Assembly: GCF_000344615.1 (NCBI RefSeq)
Contig: NZ_KB467824.1
Coordinates: 1,788,583-1,852,582 of the forward strand
Length of the DNA stretch: 64,000 nt
Reading direction: 5' to 3'
Origin: Janthinobacterium sp. CG3
GTDB lineage: Bacteria > Pseudomonadota > Gammaproteobacteria > Burkholderiales > Burkholderiaceae_D
A model generated the notes under the pieces. It worked only from the letters and a program-made list of their open reading frames with translations. It was not told where the DNA came from and searched no databases. Position numbers and translations under genes: made by a program. Below are positions 42,214 to 55,475 of this stretch, one piece after another. The stretch's first letter is position 1. Each line of letters opens with the position of its first letter.

Positions 42214-43158
42214 CTAGTCCGCCGCCAGCGAGCGCAACAAGGCAGGCAGTTCAGCACTGAGTTCACGGGCCAGGTAGCCGAGCGGGCCGTGCCGCAGCGC
42301 CAGTTGCTCGCCGGCCATCGCGTGCAGCGCCACGCCCCACGCCGCGGCCTGTTCCAGCGGCGCGCCGCGCGCCGCCAAGCCGGCGATGATGCCGGCCAGC
42401 GTGTCGCCGGAGCCGGAAATCGCCAAGCCGGTGTTGCCGCCCTGGTGCAGCCAGGCTTGGCCGCCCGGCGCGGCGATGCAGGTCAGCGCGCCCTTCAACA
42501 CGACAATGGCGTTCCAGCGCAACGCCGCTTGGCGCGCCGTCCGCTCCGGCTCGGCGGCAACTGCCGGCTTGCCGGCGCCGCTCAAATGCGCCATTTCGCC
42601 GGCGTGCGGCGTCAGCAACACCGGGCTGTCGAAGCGCAACGGGGCCGCCGTCCCGGACCCGTCCGGCGACGGCCACGCAAGCGTCACCGACATGGCGGCG
42701 GCGTCCAGCAGCAGCGGCGCCTGCCGGCAATGCGGCAACAGCGCGCGCACCAGCGCAGCGCTCGCCGCCTCGTCCTGCATGCCCGGGCCGATCAGAACGG
42801 CGCTGACCTGGCCGGCCAGTCTGGCCAATTCGCCGGCGCCGTCCAGCAACAGGCCGCCGCCGGCCGTTTCGGCCAGGCCCAGCACGCGCGCCTCCGGAAT
42901 GGCGAGCGCCAGCGGCGTCGCCACGCTGGCGGCGGTGGCAACGCTCAGCTTGCCGGCGCCGGCGCGCAAGGCGGCGTTGGCGGCCAGCAGGACCGCGCCG
43001 GGCATCTCGCGCGCGCCGCCGACGATCAACAGGTGCCCGCGCACCTCCTTGTCGGCGTCGAACGAGGGCATCGGCAAAGGCCAATCGCGCAACAAGCGCG
43101 CGCTCACGTCGGTACTGGCGGTGGTGGCGGTGGTAGCGGTGGTGGCGCGATTCGGCAT
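42214..43158 (-). CDS. nnrD: ADP/ATP-dependent NAD(P)H-hydrate dehydratase
   Basis: A 314-residue ribokinase-fold enzyme that converts the damaged S-form of NAD(P)H-hydrate back to NAD(P)H. Motifs: HLLIVGGAREMPGAVLLAANAALRAGAGKLS near the start, LLTPHAGEMAHLSG and NTGLAISGSGDTLAGIIAGLAARG with the GSGDxLxG catalytic signature. It is the stand-alone form of the YjeF/Nnr C-terminal domain; no epimerase domain is fused. The N-terminus has an Ala-Thr-Thr repeat (TTATTATTA) encoded by three 9-bp units. The histidine phosphatase gene lies 7 bases upstream, so both may be co-transcribed. Confidence 0.92.
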   Translation of the reverse strand: MPNRATTATTATTASTDVSARLLRDWPLPMPSFDADKEVRGHLLIVGGAREMPGAVLLAANAALRAGAGKLSVATAASVATPLALAIPEARVLGLAETAGGGLLLDGAGELARLAGQVSAVLIGPGMQDEAASAALVRALLPHCRQAPLLLDAAAMSVTLAWPSPDGSGTAAPLRFDSPVLLTPHAGEMAHLSGAGKPAVAAEPERTARQAALRWNAIVVLKGALTCIAAPGGQAWLHQGGNTGLAISGSGDTLAGIIAGLAARGAPLEQAAAWGVALHAMAGEQLALRHGPLGYLARELSAELPALLRSLAAD

Positions 43159-43165
43159 GGACGCC

Positions 43166-43930
43166 TCAGGCTTTGGGCGCGGCCGGACGGTCCGGCGCGA
43201 CGGTGACGGGGGTGCCGCAGCTTTTCAGCGGCGCCACGAAGTTGGCCATCTCCAGCATCAGTTTGCCGTGCTTGCCGGCGGCCGGATCGAAGCGATACGA
43301 GGTCACGCCGCAGTTGGGCACGTCGGCGGCGCGGTCGATCGCCAGGATCGCGTTTTCGTCGAGGCGCTCAAACAAATAGCGAAAGCAATTGACAATCACC
43401 TGGTGGCCGACGATCAGCACCCGCTCGCCGCGGTATTCGCGCGTGATGGTGTCGAGCACGCTTCTCAGGCGCAGGATCACGTCGCACCAGCTTTCGCCGC
43501 CGGGTGGACGGAAATAGAATTTGCCGACATGCTTGCGCTGCTGCGCCAGCTCGGGGAATTTGCCGAGGATGCCCAACGGCGTCAGTCGGTCGAGGATGCC
43601 GAACTCCTTCTCGCGCAGCCGCTCATCGGCCATCACCGTCAGCAGCTGCTCGCGCGACAGGCGGGCGGCCACCGCCTGCGCCGTGTCGCGCGCGCGCAGA
43701 TAAGGCGATGCCAGCACCACCGTCGGCTGCTGCGGCTCCGGCAAGCCGGCGAACCAGCCGCTCAGCGCCTGCGCCTGGCGCTGGCCCAACTCCGACAGCG
43801 GCACGTCGACATCGCGGTCGGCAATGTCGATATGCAGGTGGGAGGCTGCTTCGGCGGCGTCGCGCGCGACGTTGCCGGCGCTCTGACCGTGCCGCACCAG
43901 CCAGATCTGTTGGGGCCATTTTTGTTCCAT
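43166..43930 (-). CDS. Histidine phosphatase family protein
   Basis: A 254-residue phosphoglycerate-mutase-like phosphatase. The phospho-His is in LVRHGQSAGN (residues 11-20) and the second His in VGHQV; ASPYLRARDTAQ gives the conserved Arg. Substrates in this family range from sugar phosphates to phosphoproteins and cannot be told from sequence. It lies just downstream of the group II intron's 3' end, which places the intron in its upstream region, and 7 bases before nnrD. Confidence 0.9.
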   Translation of the reverse strand: MEQKWPQQIWLVRHGQSAGNVARDAAEAASHLHIDIADRDVDVPLSELGQRQAQALSGWFAGLPEPQQPTVVLASPYLRARDTAQAVAARLSREQLLTVMADERLREKEFGILDRLTPLGILGKFPELAQQRKHVGKFYFRPPGGESWCDVILRLRSVLDTITREYRGERVLIVGHQVIVNCFRYLFERLDENAILAIDRAADVPNCGVTSYRFDPAAGKHGKLMLEMANFVAPLKSCGTPVTVAPDRPAAPKA

Positions 43931-44052
43931 CGTCGTTCATCCGAGAAGCCGATGGGACAATCGTAGAACAAAACCGGCGACGGTGGCGCCCGCCAGCGCA
44001 AGCCCATGTTCCGGGTATCGGCATAGGGGCGGCCAATTACTGGCCGGTCCCC

Positions 44053-44092
44053 TGCCATACCACCCGGCATGCGGGTCCGCACCGGGCGGCCG
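44053..44092 (-). ncRNA. Group II intron domain V
   Basis: On the minus strand GCCGCCCGGTGCGGACC and GCATGCCGGGTGGT fold into a hairpin with a GC-rich lower stem and an upper CGGACCCG segment, the domain V arrangement of class C introns. It is separated from the ORF by the IS3 insertion, which argues that splicing now needs removal of 1.6 kb of foreign sequence or does not occur. Confidence 0.6.
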
Positions 44093-44149
44093 GAACGTGT
44101 CAAACTATTTGAGACCATTTTTGCAGATAGTTTAGGGAGCAATTTTGGC

Positions 44150-45123
44150 TTATTTATCCTCCAAAGAACCCGGTTTTGGCATATTAATTCCGGCTTCGGC
44201 CGGCAGCGCCGGCGGCTGGGGGCGGCGGTTTTTGAATCGATTCGGATGCTGCGAGAAGGCGTTTTGCAAGGTCAGGTCGCGTTGTTTGTGGATGATGGGC
44301 GCGACGCCGGTGTGCATGGCCGCAGGCGTCATATAGCCGATGCCGCAGTGCCGGTGCTCGTAGTTGTACCAGGCGAAGAACGTCTGGCAGAAGACGCGCG
44401 CGTCGACCAGCGACTGGAACCGCTGCGGGAAGTCGGGCCGGTACTTCATCGTCTTGAACTGCGCCTCCGAGTACGGGTTGTCGTCGGAGGTGTAGGGCCG
44501 GCTGTGGCTCTTGACGACGCCCAGGTCGACCAGCAGGTCCGCCACCAGCTTGGAGCGCATGGCCGCGCCGCGGTCGGCGTGCAGGGTCAACTGCCCGCCC
44601 ACGATGCCCTCCTTGTCGCAGGTGTGGCCAATGAGCGCCTCGGCGAGCGCGTCCGATTCGCAGTCGGCGATCATCCAGCCGACCACGTAGCGGCTAAAAA
44701 TGTCGAGGATGACGTAGAGGTGGAAATGCGCGGACTTGACCGGCCCCTTCAACTTGGTGATATCCCACGACCACACCTCGCACGCCCGCGTCGCCAGCAA
44801 CTCCGGGCGCGCATAGGCCGGATGCGCCAGTTCGTCGCGCCGCCCCCGCGTGCCGCTGTGGGCGCGCAAGATGCGGTAGAAGGTCGAGGCGGACGCCAAG
44901 TATGTGCCGGCGTCGAGCAGCATCGCGTACGCCGTGCGCGGCGCCACGTCGGCGTACTCGGGCGAGTGCAGCACGTCAAGTACGCCCTGGCGTTCGAGCG
45001 CGCTCAGGGCCAGCGGCGAGCGGCGCGGCCGGCGCACCGTGTGTAGCGGCGGGCGCGGCTGCTGCGCGCGGTAGTAGCTGGCGCGGGGCAACCCAGCGCC
45101 ACGAGGCCGGCGGCGGCGCTCAT
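44150..45123 (-). pseudogene. IS3-family transposase orfB, frameshifted near its start
   Basis: The DDE integrase core is intact downstream: VWSWDITKLKG (first Asp), the strand with YVILDIFSRYVVGW, HADRGAAM (second Asp), YTSDDNPYSEAQFKTMKY with the catalytic Glu. However, the natural start ATG at 45123 reads M-S-A-A-A-G-L-V-A-L-G and then runs into the wrong frame; the frame with GLPRASYYRAQQ begins right there, one base off. A one-base deletion near 45085-45095 would explain it. In IS3 elements orfB is normally reached from orfA by -1 slippage, for which the A8 run at 45168-45175 is present. Confidence 0.8.
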
Positions 45124-45623
45124 CACGGCGCTTCCCCGGCCGTGGGCAAGCCCAGAAGTTCGCAAAGTTTTTTTTGGACGTCGATGATCTGCTCGGCCCG
45201 GTCGAGCTTCTTGCGCAGTTTTTCGTTGGCCAATTCAAGGCTGGCGACGCGCCGGTCGACCGCCTTGGCCGCGTCCGGTTTGGGGCCGCGCGCCTTGTTC
45301 GGCGCGGCTGCTGCGTCGCTGGCCGCGACCTGCAGACGCCACTTGCTCAAATGCGAGCTGTACAGCCCCTCGCGGCGCAGCAGCGCGCCGACGGCGCCGG
45401 GCGCGGTGCAGGCGTCCGCCTCGCGCACGATGCGCTGCATGTAGCTGGCGGTGAACTTGCGGCGGCGCGCCACGGCGACAACCTCCGACCCGGTTGCCGG
45501 TTTTTCTGACGGGGCCTCTGCGCTCGCCCTCCGGGCTCCCTGCGAGGCCCCGTCAGAAAAACCATTTGGGCCGACATCTGGCTGTTCAACTACTATTGTC
45601 ATTTGGGAATCCATGTGCGTCAA
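45123..45623 (-). CDS. IS3-family transposase orfA
   Basis: A 166-residue DNA-binding OrfA: an HTH region (RRRKFTASYMQRIVREADACTAPGAVGALLRREGLYSSHLSKWR) and a leucine-zipper-like helix (VASLELANEKLRKKLDRAEQIIDVQKKLCELL). The A8 tract near its end is the expected slippery site for making OrfAB. The first 45 residues contain a segment (GFSDGASQGARRASAEAPSEKP) encoded by a 20-bp perfect inverted repeat that does not look like normal OrfA sequence. Confidence 0.85.
   Translation of the reverse strand: MTHMDSQMTIVVEQPDVGPNGFSDGASQGARRASAEAPSEKPATGSEVVAVARRRKFTASYMQRIVREADACTAPGAVGALLRREGLYSSHLSKWRLQVAASDAAAAPNKARGPKPDAAKAVDRRVASLELANEKLRKKLDRAEQIIDVQKKLCELLGLPTAGEAP
45499..45563. repeat. 20-bp perfect inverted repeat within orfA
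   Basis: Arms at 45499-45518 (GGTTTTTCTGACGGGGCCTC) and 45544-45563 are exact complements, with a 25-base loop. It encodes the odd N-terminal segment of OrfA. It resembles small palindromic elements that insert in coding regions and stay translatable, or a transcription-attenuating hairpin that shields the transposase from readthrough. Confidence 0.8.
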
Positions 45624-45691
45624 CTTCCTTAATTAGAGCGATGAAGTTGTCTCACAACAGTTTGACACAGGGGGGGCTCGAGTAGTTGAGG

Positions 45692-46855
45692 TTATGAGAG
45701 CCGAGGCACACCAAGACGGTCAAAGTAGGTGATCGTCAGCACACTATTGAGTGCCATGCGACTGTTGCGCCACCAGCAGCGACTGTTCTTCGCCACCAGC
45801 AACGCCACTTTCGGAGACGCTCCCAAGGCCAGCAGTTCCCGATACATCGTCGTGCCGCGCTTCCATTGCTTGAGGTGAATCGCTCGCAGTCGATGACGCA
45901 ACCATTCGTCCAGTCTACGCCAGACTTTTGGTGTTTGCGCCAAGCCGAAATAGGCTTTCCAGCCCAGCAGGTAGCGTCGTAACGGTTCGATCACTTCGGG
46001 CATGCTGCGCCCACAGGAGCGCCGGGTCAGTTGCCTGATCCGCTGCTTGAACGTTTCCAGCGCCTTCAACGACACCACACGTTTTACCTCGCCTTTCGGA
46101 GCCGCCCACAGGCTGTAGCCCAGAAACTTGCGGCCAAACGCGCTGGCCACCGCGCTTTTCGATGCATTGATCGTCAGGCGCAGTTTATCGTACAGGCGCC
46201 CGAGCAACGCCATCACCCGTTCGCCCGCTTTCCGGCTGCGCACATACACGTTGCAGTCGTCGGCGTAGCGTTCGAAGCGATGGCCCCGCCGTTCCAGTTC
46301 CCGGTCCACTTCGTCCAGCAACACATTGGCCAGCAGCGGTGACAGTGGCCCGCCTTGCGGCGTGCCCCGCTCGCGTTCATCCACCACGCCCTGATGCATG
46401 ATGCCGGCGTTGAGGTAGGCACGGATCAGCCGCAACATGCCGGCGTCACCGATGCGCTTGCCCAGCCGGTCCATCAGCACATCGTGGTTGACGCGATCAA
46501 AGAATTTCTCCAAGTCGACATCCACCACCACCCGATAGCCTAGTTGCACATGCTGCTGTGCAGCGAGCACGGCGTCGCGGGCGCGACGCCCCGGACGAAA
46601 GCCATGGCTGTGTTCACTAAAAGTAGGATCGAGCAGCGGTTGCAGCACTTGCAGAACAGCCTGTTGAATCAGCCGGTCGACTACGGTGGGTATCCCCAAC
46701 TCCCGTTCGCTGCCGTCTGGCTTGGGAATGCCGACGCGACGTACCGGACTGGGCCGGTACGTGCCTGCCATCAATTCTCTCCTGATGTTCGGCAACGCGC
46801 TCACCAAATAGCGCTCGTCCTGCTCGGCAGCGCCTTCTATCCGATTCTTGTACAT
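45692..46855 (-). CDS. Group II intron reverse transcriptase/maturase, N-terminally truncated
   Basis: A class-C-type intron-encoded protein of at most 387 residues. Conserved sequence starts at IRRELMAGTYRPSPVRRVGIPKPDG and includes DRLIQQAVLQVL, FSEHSHGFRPGRR, VVDVDLEKFFDRVNHD (catalytic Asp), GTPQGGPLSPLL and RYADDCNVYVRS (YADD), then the thumb/maturase X domain and the family-typical C-terminus TYFDRLGVPRLS. The RT-0/RT-1 residues that should precede (around 40, including the G-A-x-G-V-D-G motif) are missing and the frame instead runs into intron RNA sequence. Catalytic residues are kept, but the loss of the N-terminus suggests impaired RNA binding. Confidence 0.8.
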   Translation of the reverse strand: MYKNRIEGAAEQDERYLVSALPNIRRELMAGTYRPSPVRRVGIPKPDGSERELGIPTVVDRLIQQAVLQVLQPLLDPTFSEHSHGFRPGRRARDAVLAAQQHVQLGYRVVVDVDLEKFFDRVNHDVLMDRLGKRIGDAGMLRLIRAYLNAGIMHQGVVDERERGTPQGGPLSPLLANVLLDEVDRELERRGHRFERYADDCNVYVRSRKAGERVMALLGRLYDKLRLTINASKSAVASAFGRKFLGYSLWAAPKGEVKRVVSLKALETFKQRIRQLTRRSCGRSMPEVIEPLRRYLLGWKAYFGLAQTPKVWRRLDEWLRHRLRAIHLKQWKRGTTMYRELLALGASPKVALLVAKNSRCWWRNSRMALNSVLTITYFDRLGVPRLS

Positions 46856-46986
46856 CGGCTCGCAGTTTCGATCCACGCTTCCTCTCCACGGTCGGTCGCC
46901 CTTCCGCAGTTGCGCTTCACTTCGCTCCCTGTGGTCAGCTCGCGACGGGACTTGCACCCGCAAGAGTGCGCCCATGCTGGGCGCAC

Positions 46987-47011
46987 AAAAAAAACCCGCC
47001 GATGAGGCGGG
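46987..47011 (-). terminator. Intrinsic terminator used as group II intron target
   Basis: On the minus strand CCCGCC-TCATC-GGCGGG followed by T8, ending one base before the intron's first G. It follows the SRPBCC gene by about 130 bases and would terminate it. Class C introns are known to insert just after such hairpins. Confidence 0.9.
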
Positions 47012-47140
47012 CTGAATCCAATTCTTGGAGGAGTTGGAGGAGACAGATCAATTATGCTGCGCCGCCACATATTTTGCCAATTTTTAATTGTAATGAGATG
47101 TATCACCGGGCTGAATAACACCCCGCCCCCCCCGCCCTGC

Positions 47141-47644
47141 TCAGGCACGCGCCAAGTAATCGGCAAGCTGATCGAACGTGCCGCCGTACCCCTGCTCCAG
47201 CGACGGACGCGAATCTTCGAAAAATTGGCGCTCGACGTCGAGCGCGCCGAACGGCTGCGCATGCAAGGTGACGGTGGTCTGGCCGTCCTGCTCGGTGAAG
47301 GTCACGGAGTTTTGGATTTCGAGCGGGCAATCTTCGCTAAACGGCGCCCGGGCAATGCCGCCACTTTCGTTGGCAAAGGAATTTAGCCACACGATGCTTT
47401 CCCGCTCGACGATCTGGCGATAGTTGAAGCGCCCCCACCACGTCAGCGCGCCGTCGAAATTCATGGCGTAATGAAAAAATCCCCCCGGCTGGAACTCGAA
47501 GCGCAGGACCTCGATTGCGCAGCCATTCGGCCCCCACCACTGTTGCAGCTGAGCGGAGTCGCTCCAGGCTTGCCATACGACGTCGCGGGGCAGCTTGAAG
47601 TGGCGGCTGATGACGAACGCGGCATTGCCATTATTTTCAGGCAT
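47141..47644 (-). CDS. SRPBCC (AHSA1-like) domain protein
   Basis: A 167-residue single-domain START/SRPBCC protein of the activator-of-Hsp90-homologue type. It has FVISRHFKLPRDVVWQAWSDSAQLQQWWGP at the start, the conserved W-W-G-P, the GGFFHYAM strand, and the C-terminal helix with FEDSRPSLEQGYGGTFDQLADYL. These small cavities bind hydrophobic ligands; many are encoded next to ArsR-type regulators, but none is present here. It is a single gene with a terminator downstream. Confidence 0.88.
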   Translation of the reverse strand: MPENNGNAAFVISRHFKLPRDVVWQAWSDSAQLQQWWGPNGCAIEVLRFEFQPGGFFHYAMNFDGALTWWGRFNYRQIVERESIVWLNSFANESGGIARAPFSEDCPLEIQNSVTFTEQDGQTTVTLHAQPFGALDVERQFFEDSRPSLEQGYGGTFDQLADYLARA

Positions 47645-47763
47645 TTTTCTTTCCTTTCATCGGTGCTAATTGGGTTGATTGTAAGAAAACGCCGAGCCGG
47701 TCGAAGCTCTATCGCCATATGCGAATATAATTCCCGCGCGCCCACGCGTCAAGACGCGCCTTC

Positions 47764-47979
47764 TTACCGGCCGGCAAGGCCCAGCGCGACCGCGGTGCGT
47801 TTGATCAGTTTGCCGGCCGGGCAGGCTTTGAACAGGAAACAGCTGGCGCCGCTAACGAAGGCGCGCTGGCGCATGGCGGCCTTCGCCGAATCGAACGCCA
47901 GCACCCGGCAAGCGTGCGAGCGGACGGAGCCGCAGATGGCCTCGCAGATGCGCTGGTTGTCGTCGACGATGCCTAGAGT
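47764..47979 (-). pseudogene. Remnant of a FixJ-type response-regulator receiver domain
   Basis: The frame reads GIVDDNQRICEAICGSVRSHACRVLAFDSAKAAM and then jumps to RQRAFVSGASCFLFKACPAGKLIKRTAVALG. These are the first strand-helix and last third of a receiver domain (IVDD acidic pair; R-x-x-A-x-x-x-G-A-x-x-F-L-x-K with the Lys). The phospho-acceptor Asp strand and following helices (about 45 residues) are missing, and the output domain is absent. The frame has no obvious start. A decayed regulator gene with an internal deletion. Confidence 0.72.
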
Positions 47980-48324
47980 ATAAGCAGCGAAAAACGGGCG
48001 GGGCGCAAGGCCCGTCCGCAGGAAAACTGGCGATCGCGTCCGCCGCGCGCTTGCACCAGGCATAGTCCGGCGCGGTGAGCCACCCCATGCCTGTATACAA
48101 GGACACCGTTTGCGCACGACCGCTCTGGACATAGTAGGTATTGCCATGCCTTCCAGTCTGACCGCGGAACAGGCAGCCGCCCTTCACATCCAGCAGATAG
48201 GGCATCTTGGCCGCCGCGCCGGGGAAAGCGCACCGCGCCCACTGCGGCGACAGCCAGCGGCATTGACGGCGCAAACGCGCTCCCCGCGCTTGCCATCGGC
48301 GCCGTCGTCCCCATCTGCGACCGC
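47980..48324. other. Intergenic region before lhr
   Basis: A 345-base stretch without a convincing gene. A minus-strand frame (from ATG 48205) encodes M-P-Y-L-L-D-V-K-G-G-C and continues into the receiver remnant in another frame; it has protein-like composition but no recognised match and no ribosome-binding site, so it is probably decayed sequence. The lhr promoter should lie here, but no clear -35/-10 pair is seen. Confidence 0.4.
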
Positions 48325-52689
<4,365 letters not shown>

Positions 52690-52810
52690 AGGCGCATCGC
52701 CGCCGGCCGCGCGCCGACGACCAAGAGTTTGCTATCCAGCCGGAACTAGTCAGGCCATCTCCTTGGCAAGGATAGCGCGGGACACCGGATGATCACATTC
52801 GCGAGCGCAC

Positions 52811-52849
52811 ATAAAAACTCCCCGCGGCGTCGTGAACGCGGCGGGGAGT
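52811..52849 (-). terminator. Intrinsic terminator of acnB
   Basis: A 9-bp stem ACTCCCCGC / GCGGGGAGT with an inner short stem, followed on the minus strand by TTTTTA. It lies 41 bases after the acnB stop. Confidence 0.85.
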
Positions 52850-52889
52850 CGGGCAGAGCGCGGCGGCGCGACGGCGCCGGCGCCTTCAT

Positions 52890-55475
52890 TTACATCGCGA
52901 CGGTATCGGCAACGTCGCTGAATTCCTTGATCTTGTCGAAATTCATGTAACGGTAGATATCCACGGCGTTCTTGTCCAACGCGCCGATGTTCGCCATGTA
53001 CTCCGCCTTGGTCGGGATTCTGCCCAGAATCGCGCAGACGGCGGCCAACTCGGCCGAGCCGAGGTAGACCTGCGTATCCAGACCGAGGCGGTTGGGGAAG
53101 TTGCGGGTCGAAGTCGACATCGCGGTCGAGCCCTTGCGCACTTGCGCCTGGTTACCCATGCACAGCGAGCAACCCGGCAATTCCATGCGCGCGCCGGTGC
53201 GGCCCAGCGTACCGTAATGGCCTTCGGCCATCAGTTGCTGCTGGTCCATCTTGGTCGGCGGCGCGATCCACAGGCGCACCGGAATGTCGGTCTTGCCTTC
53301 GAGCAGCGTCGACGCGGCGCGGAAGTGGCCGATGTTGGTCATGCACGAGCCGACAAACACTTCGTCGATCTTGGCGCCGGCCACATCGGAGAGCATTTTC
53401 ACGTCGTCCGGATCGTTCGGGCAGGCGACGATAGGCTCATGGATATCGGCCAGGTCGATTTCGATGACGGTGGCGTATTCGGCGTCGGCGTCCGGCGCCA
53501 GCAATTGCGGGTTGGCCAGCCAGGCTTGCATGGCGACGATGCGGCGCGCCAGCGTGCGCTTGTCTTCGTAGCCGTTGGCAATCATCCACTTCATCAAGGT
53601 GATGTTCGAATTCATGTATTCGATGATCGGCTCTTTATCCAAATGCACGGTGCAACCGGCGGCGGAACGCTCGGCCGACGCGTCCGACAACTCGAACGCC
53701 TGTTCAACTTTGAGTTGCGGCAAGCCTTCAATCTCCAGGATACGGCCGGAGAAAACGTTTTTCTTGCCTTGCTTCTCGACCGTCAGCAAACCCTGGCGGA
53801 TCGCGTACAGCGGAATCGCGTTGACCAGGTCGCGCAGCGTGACGCCGGGCTGCATGGTGCCCTTGAAACGCACCAGTATCGATTCCGGCATGTCCAGCGG
53901 CATGACGCCGGTGGCCGCGGCGAACGCGACCAGACCGGACCCGGCCGGGAAGGAAATGCCGATGGGGAAACGGGTGTGCGAATCGCCGCCGGTGCCCACG
54001 GTGTCAGGCAACAACAGGCGGTTCAGCCAGGAGTGGATCACGCCGTCGCCCGGACGCAGCGACACGCCGCCACGGGTCGAGATGAAGCGCGGCAAGGTCT
54101 GGTGGGTGACGACGTCGACCTTTTGCGGATAGGCCGCGGTGTGGCAGAACGACTGCATCACCATGTCGGCCGAAAAACCCAGGCAAGCCAGGTCTTTCAG
54201 TTCGTCGCGCGTCATCGGCCCGGTGGTGTCTTGCGAACCGACGGTGGTCATCTTTGGTTCGCAGTACGTACCTGGGCGAACGCCCTGCCCTTCCGCCAGG
54301 CCGCAGGCGCGGCCGACCATTTTCTGCGCCAGCGTAAAGCCCTTGGTCGACGCGGCCACGTTTTGCGGCAGGCGGAACAGCGTGGAGGCAGGCAGGCCGA
54401 GCGCTTCGCGCGCCTTGGCCGTCAAGCCGCGGCCGATAATCAGTGGAATGCGGCCGCCGGCGCGCACTTCGTCGAAGATCACGTCCGACTTGACGGTGAA
54501 TTCGGCGATGACGGCGCCGTTCTTGAGCGCCTTGCCTTCATATGGGCGCAACTCGATGACGTCGCCCATGTCCATCTGCGTCACGTCGAGTTCGATCGGC
54601 AGCGCGCCGGCGTCTTCCATCGTGTTGTAGAAGATCGGGGCGATCTTGGTGCCCAGGCAGAAACCGCCGAAACGCTTGTTCGGGATGAAGGGAATGTCTT
54701 CGCCGGTGAACCACAACACGGAGTTGGTGGCCGACTTGCGCGACGAACCGGTGCCGACGACGTCGCCGACGTAGGCGATCAGGTGGCCCTTGGCCTTGAG
54801 GGCGTCGAGTTGCCTGAGCGGGCCGATCTTGCCCGGCAGGTCAGCTTCAATGCCCGGACGCGGGTTCTTCAGCATCGCCAGCGCGTGCAAAGGAATGTCC
54901 GGACGGGTGGTGGCGTCCGGCGCCGGCGACAAATCGTCGGTGTTGGTTTCGCCGGTGACCTTGAAGACGGTCAAGGTCTGGCTTTGCGGCACTTCCGGAC
55001 GCGAGGTGAACCACTCGGCGTCGGCCCACGATTGCAGCACGCCCTGGGCGTTCGCGTTGCCCTTGTCGGCAAGTTCCTTAACGTCATGGAAGAAATCGAA
55101 TACCAGCAGCGTCTTCTTCAAGCCTTCGGCGGCGACGGCGCCGACTTCGGCGTCACCGAGCAAATCGATCATCGGCTTGACGTTGAAGCCGCCCAACATC
55201 GTGCCCAGCAAATGGGTGGCGGTGGCGCGCGAGACCAGCGCGCAAGCCAGCTTGCCCTTGGCGACCAGGTCCAGGAACGTGGCCTTGATCTTGGCGGCGT
55301 CGTCGACACCGGCGGGAACGCGGTGGGTCAGCAGGTCGACCAGGAACTGCTGTTCGCCTTGTGGCGGGTTCTGCAGCAGGGCCACCAGTTCTTCGGTTTG
55401 CTTGGCGGACAGGGGCAGCGCGGGGATACCGAGGGCTGCGCGTTCGGCGACGTGTTGGCGATATTCTTGGAGCAT
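52890..55475 (-). CDS. acnB: Aconitate hydratase B
   Basis: An 861-residue aconitase B, converting citrate to isocitrate in the TCA cycle through a [4Fe-4S] cluster (E. coli AcnB has 865 residues). The start at 55475 gives [12 protein letters not shown], the usual N-terminus of the HEAT-like domain that is unique to AcnB. Cluster cysteines are in GSCMTNIGH and [33 protein letters not shown] is the active-site region. The frame is open 34 codons further upstream, but that part has no family similarity. It is divergent from icd, the next enzyme of the pathway, sharing a 407-base intergenic region. Confidence 0.97.
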   Translation of the reverse strand: MLQEYRQHVAERAALGIPALPLSAKQTEELVALLQNPPQGEQQFLVDLLTHRVPAGVDDAAKIKATFLDLVAKGKLACALVSRATATHLLGTMLGGFNVKPMIDLLGDAEVGAVAAEGLKKTLLVFDFFHDVKELADKGNANAQGVLQSWADAEWFTSRPEVPQSQTLTVFKVTGETNTDDLSPAPDATTRPDIPLHALAMLKNPRPGIEADLPGKIGPLRQLDALKAKGHLIAYVGDVVGTGSSRKSATNSVLWFTGEDIPFIPNKRFGGFCLGTKIAPIFYNTMEDAGALPIELDVTQMDMGDVIELRPYEGKALKNGAVIAEFTVKSDVIFDEVRAGGRIPLIIGRGLTAKAREALGLPASTLFRLPQNVAASTKGFTLAQKMVGRACGLAEGQGVRPGTYCEPKMTTVGSQDTTGPMTRDELKDLACLGFSADMVMQSFCHTAAYPQKVDVVTHQTLPRFISTRGGVSLRPGDGVIHSWLNRLLLPDTVGTGGDSHTRFPIGISFPAGSGLVAFAAATGVMPLDMPESILVRFKGTMQPGVTLRDLVNAIPLYAIRQGLLTVEKQGKKNVFSGRILEIEGLPQLKVEQAFELSDASAERSAAGCTVHLDKEPIIEYMNSNITLMKWMIANGYEDKRTLARRIVAMQAWLANPQLLAPDADAEYATVIEIDLADIHEPIVACPNDPDDVKMLSDVAGAKIDEVFVGSCMTNIGHFRAASTLLEGKTDIPVRLWIAPPTKMDQQQLMAEGHYGTLGRTGARMELPGCSLCMGNQAQVRKGSTAMSTSTRNFPNRLGLDTQVYLGSAELAAVCAILGRIPTKAEYMANIGALDKNAVDIYRYMNFDKIKEFSDVADTVAM

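Larger units (their letters stand above)
44097..45668 (-). mobile_element. IS3-family insertion sequence inside the group II intron
   Basis: About 1.57 kb bounded by related inverted ends: GTGTCAAACTATTTGAGAC reading inwards from 44097 and GTGTCAAACTGTTGTGAGAC reading inwards (minus strand) from 45668. It carries a typical orfA/orfB pair on the minus strand. The flanks are group II intron sequence on both sides. I could not identify a clear 3-4 bp target duplication. orfB is frameshifted, so this copy is probably immobile. Confidence 0.8.
44017..46986 (-). mobile_element. Class-C-like group II intron, 5'-reduced and interrupted by an IS3 element
   Basis: Read on the minus strand, the intron begins GTGCGCCCAGCATGGGCGCA at 46986, immediately after the T-run of an intrinsic terminator, the insertion habit of bacterial class C introns. 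The reverse-transcriptase frame follows after only about 180 bases, so most of domains I-IV and the ORF start seem lost. After the ORF stop (45692) the intron sequence is broken by an IS3-family element. Domain V-like sequence (GTGCGGACCCGCATGCC) resumes at about 44053-44092, and domain VI plus the 3' end lie near 44017-44050. The 3' boundary is approximate. Confidence 0.75.

Noticed and set aside
44090..45675. Target-site duplication for the IS3 element
   Set aside because: No matching 3-4 bp were found at the two ends; boundaries are therefore approximate.
47852..48205. Minus-strand frame of about 117 codons between the receiver remnant and lhr
   Set aside because: No ribosome-binding site or family match, and it overlaps the receiver remnant in a different frame; more likely decayed sequence.
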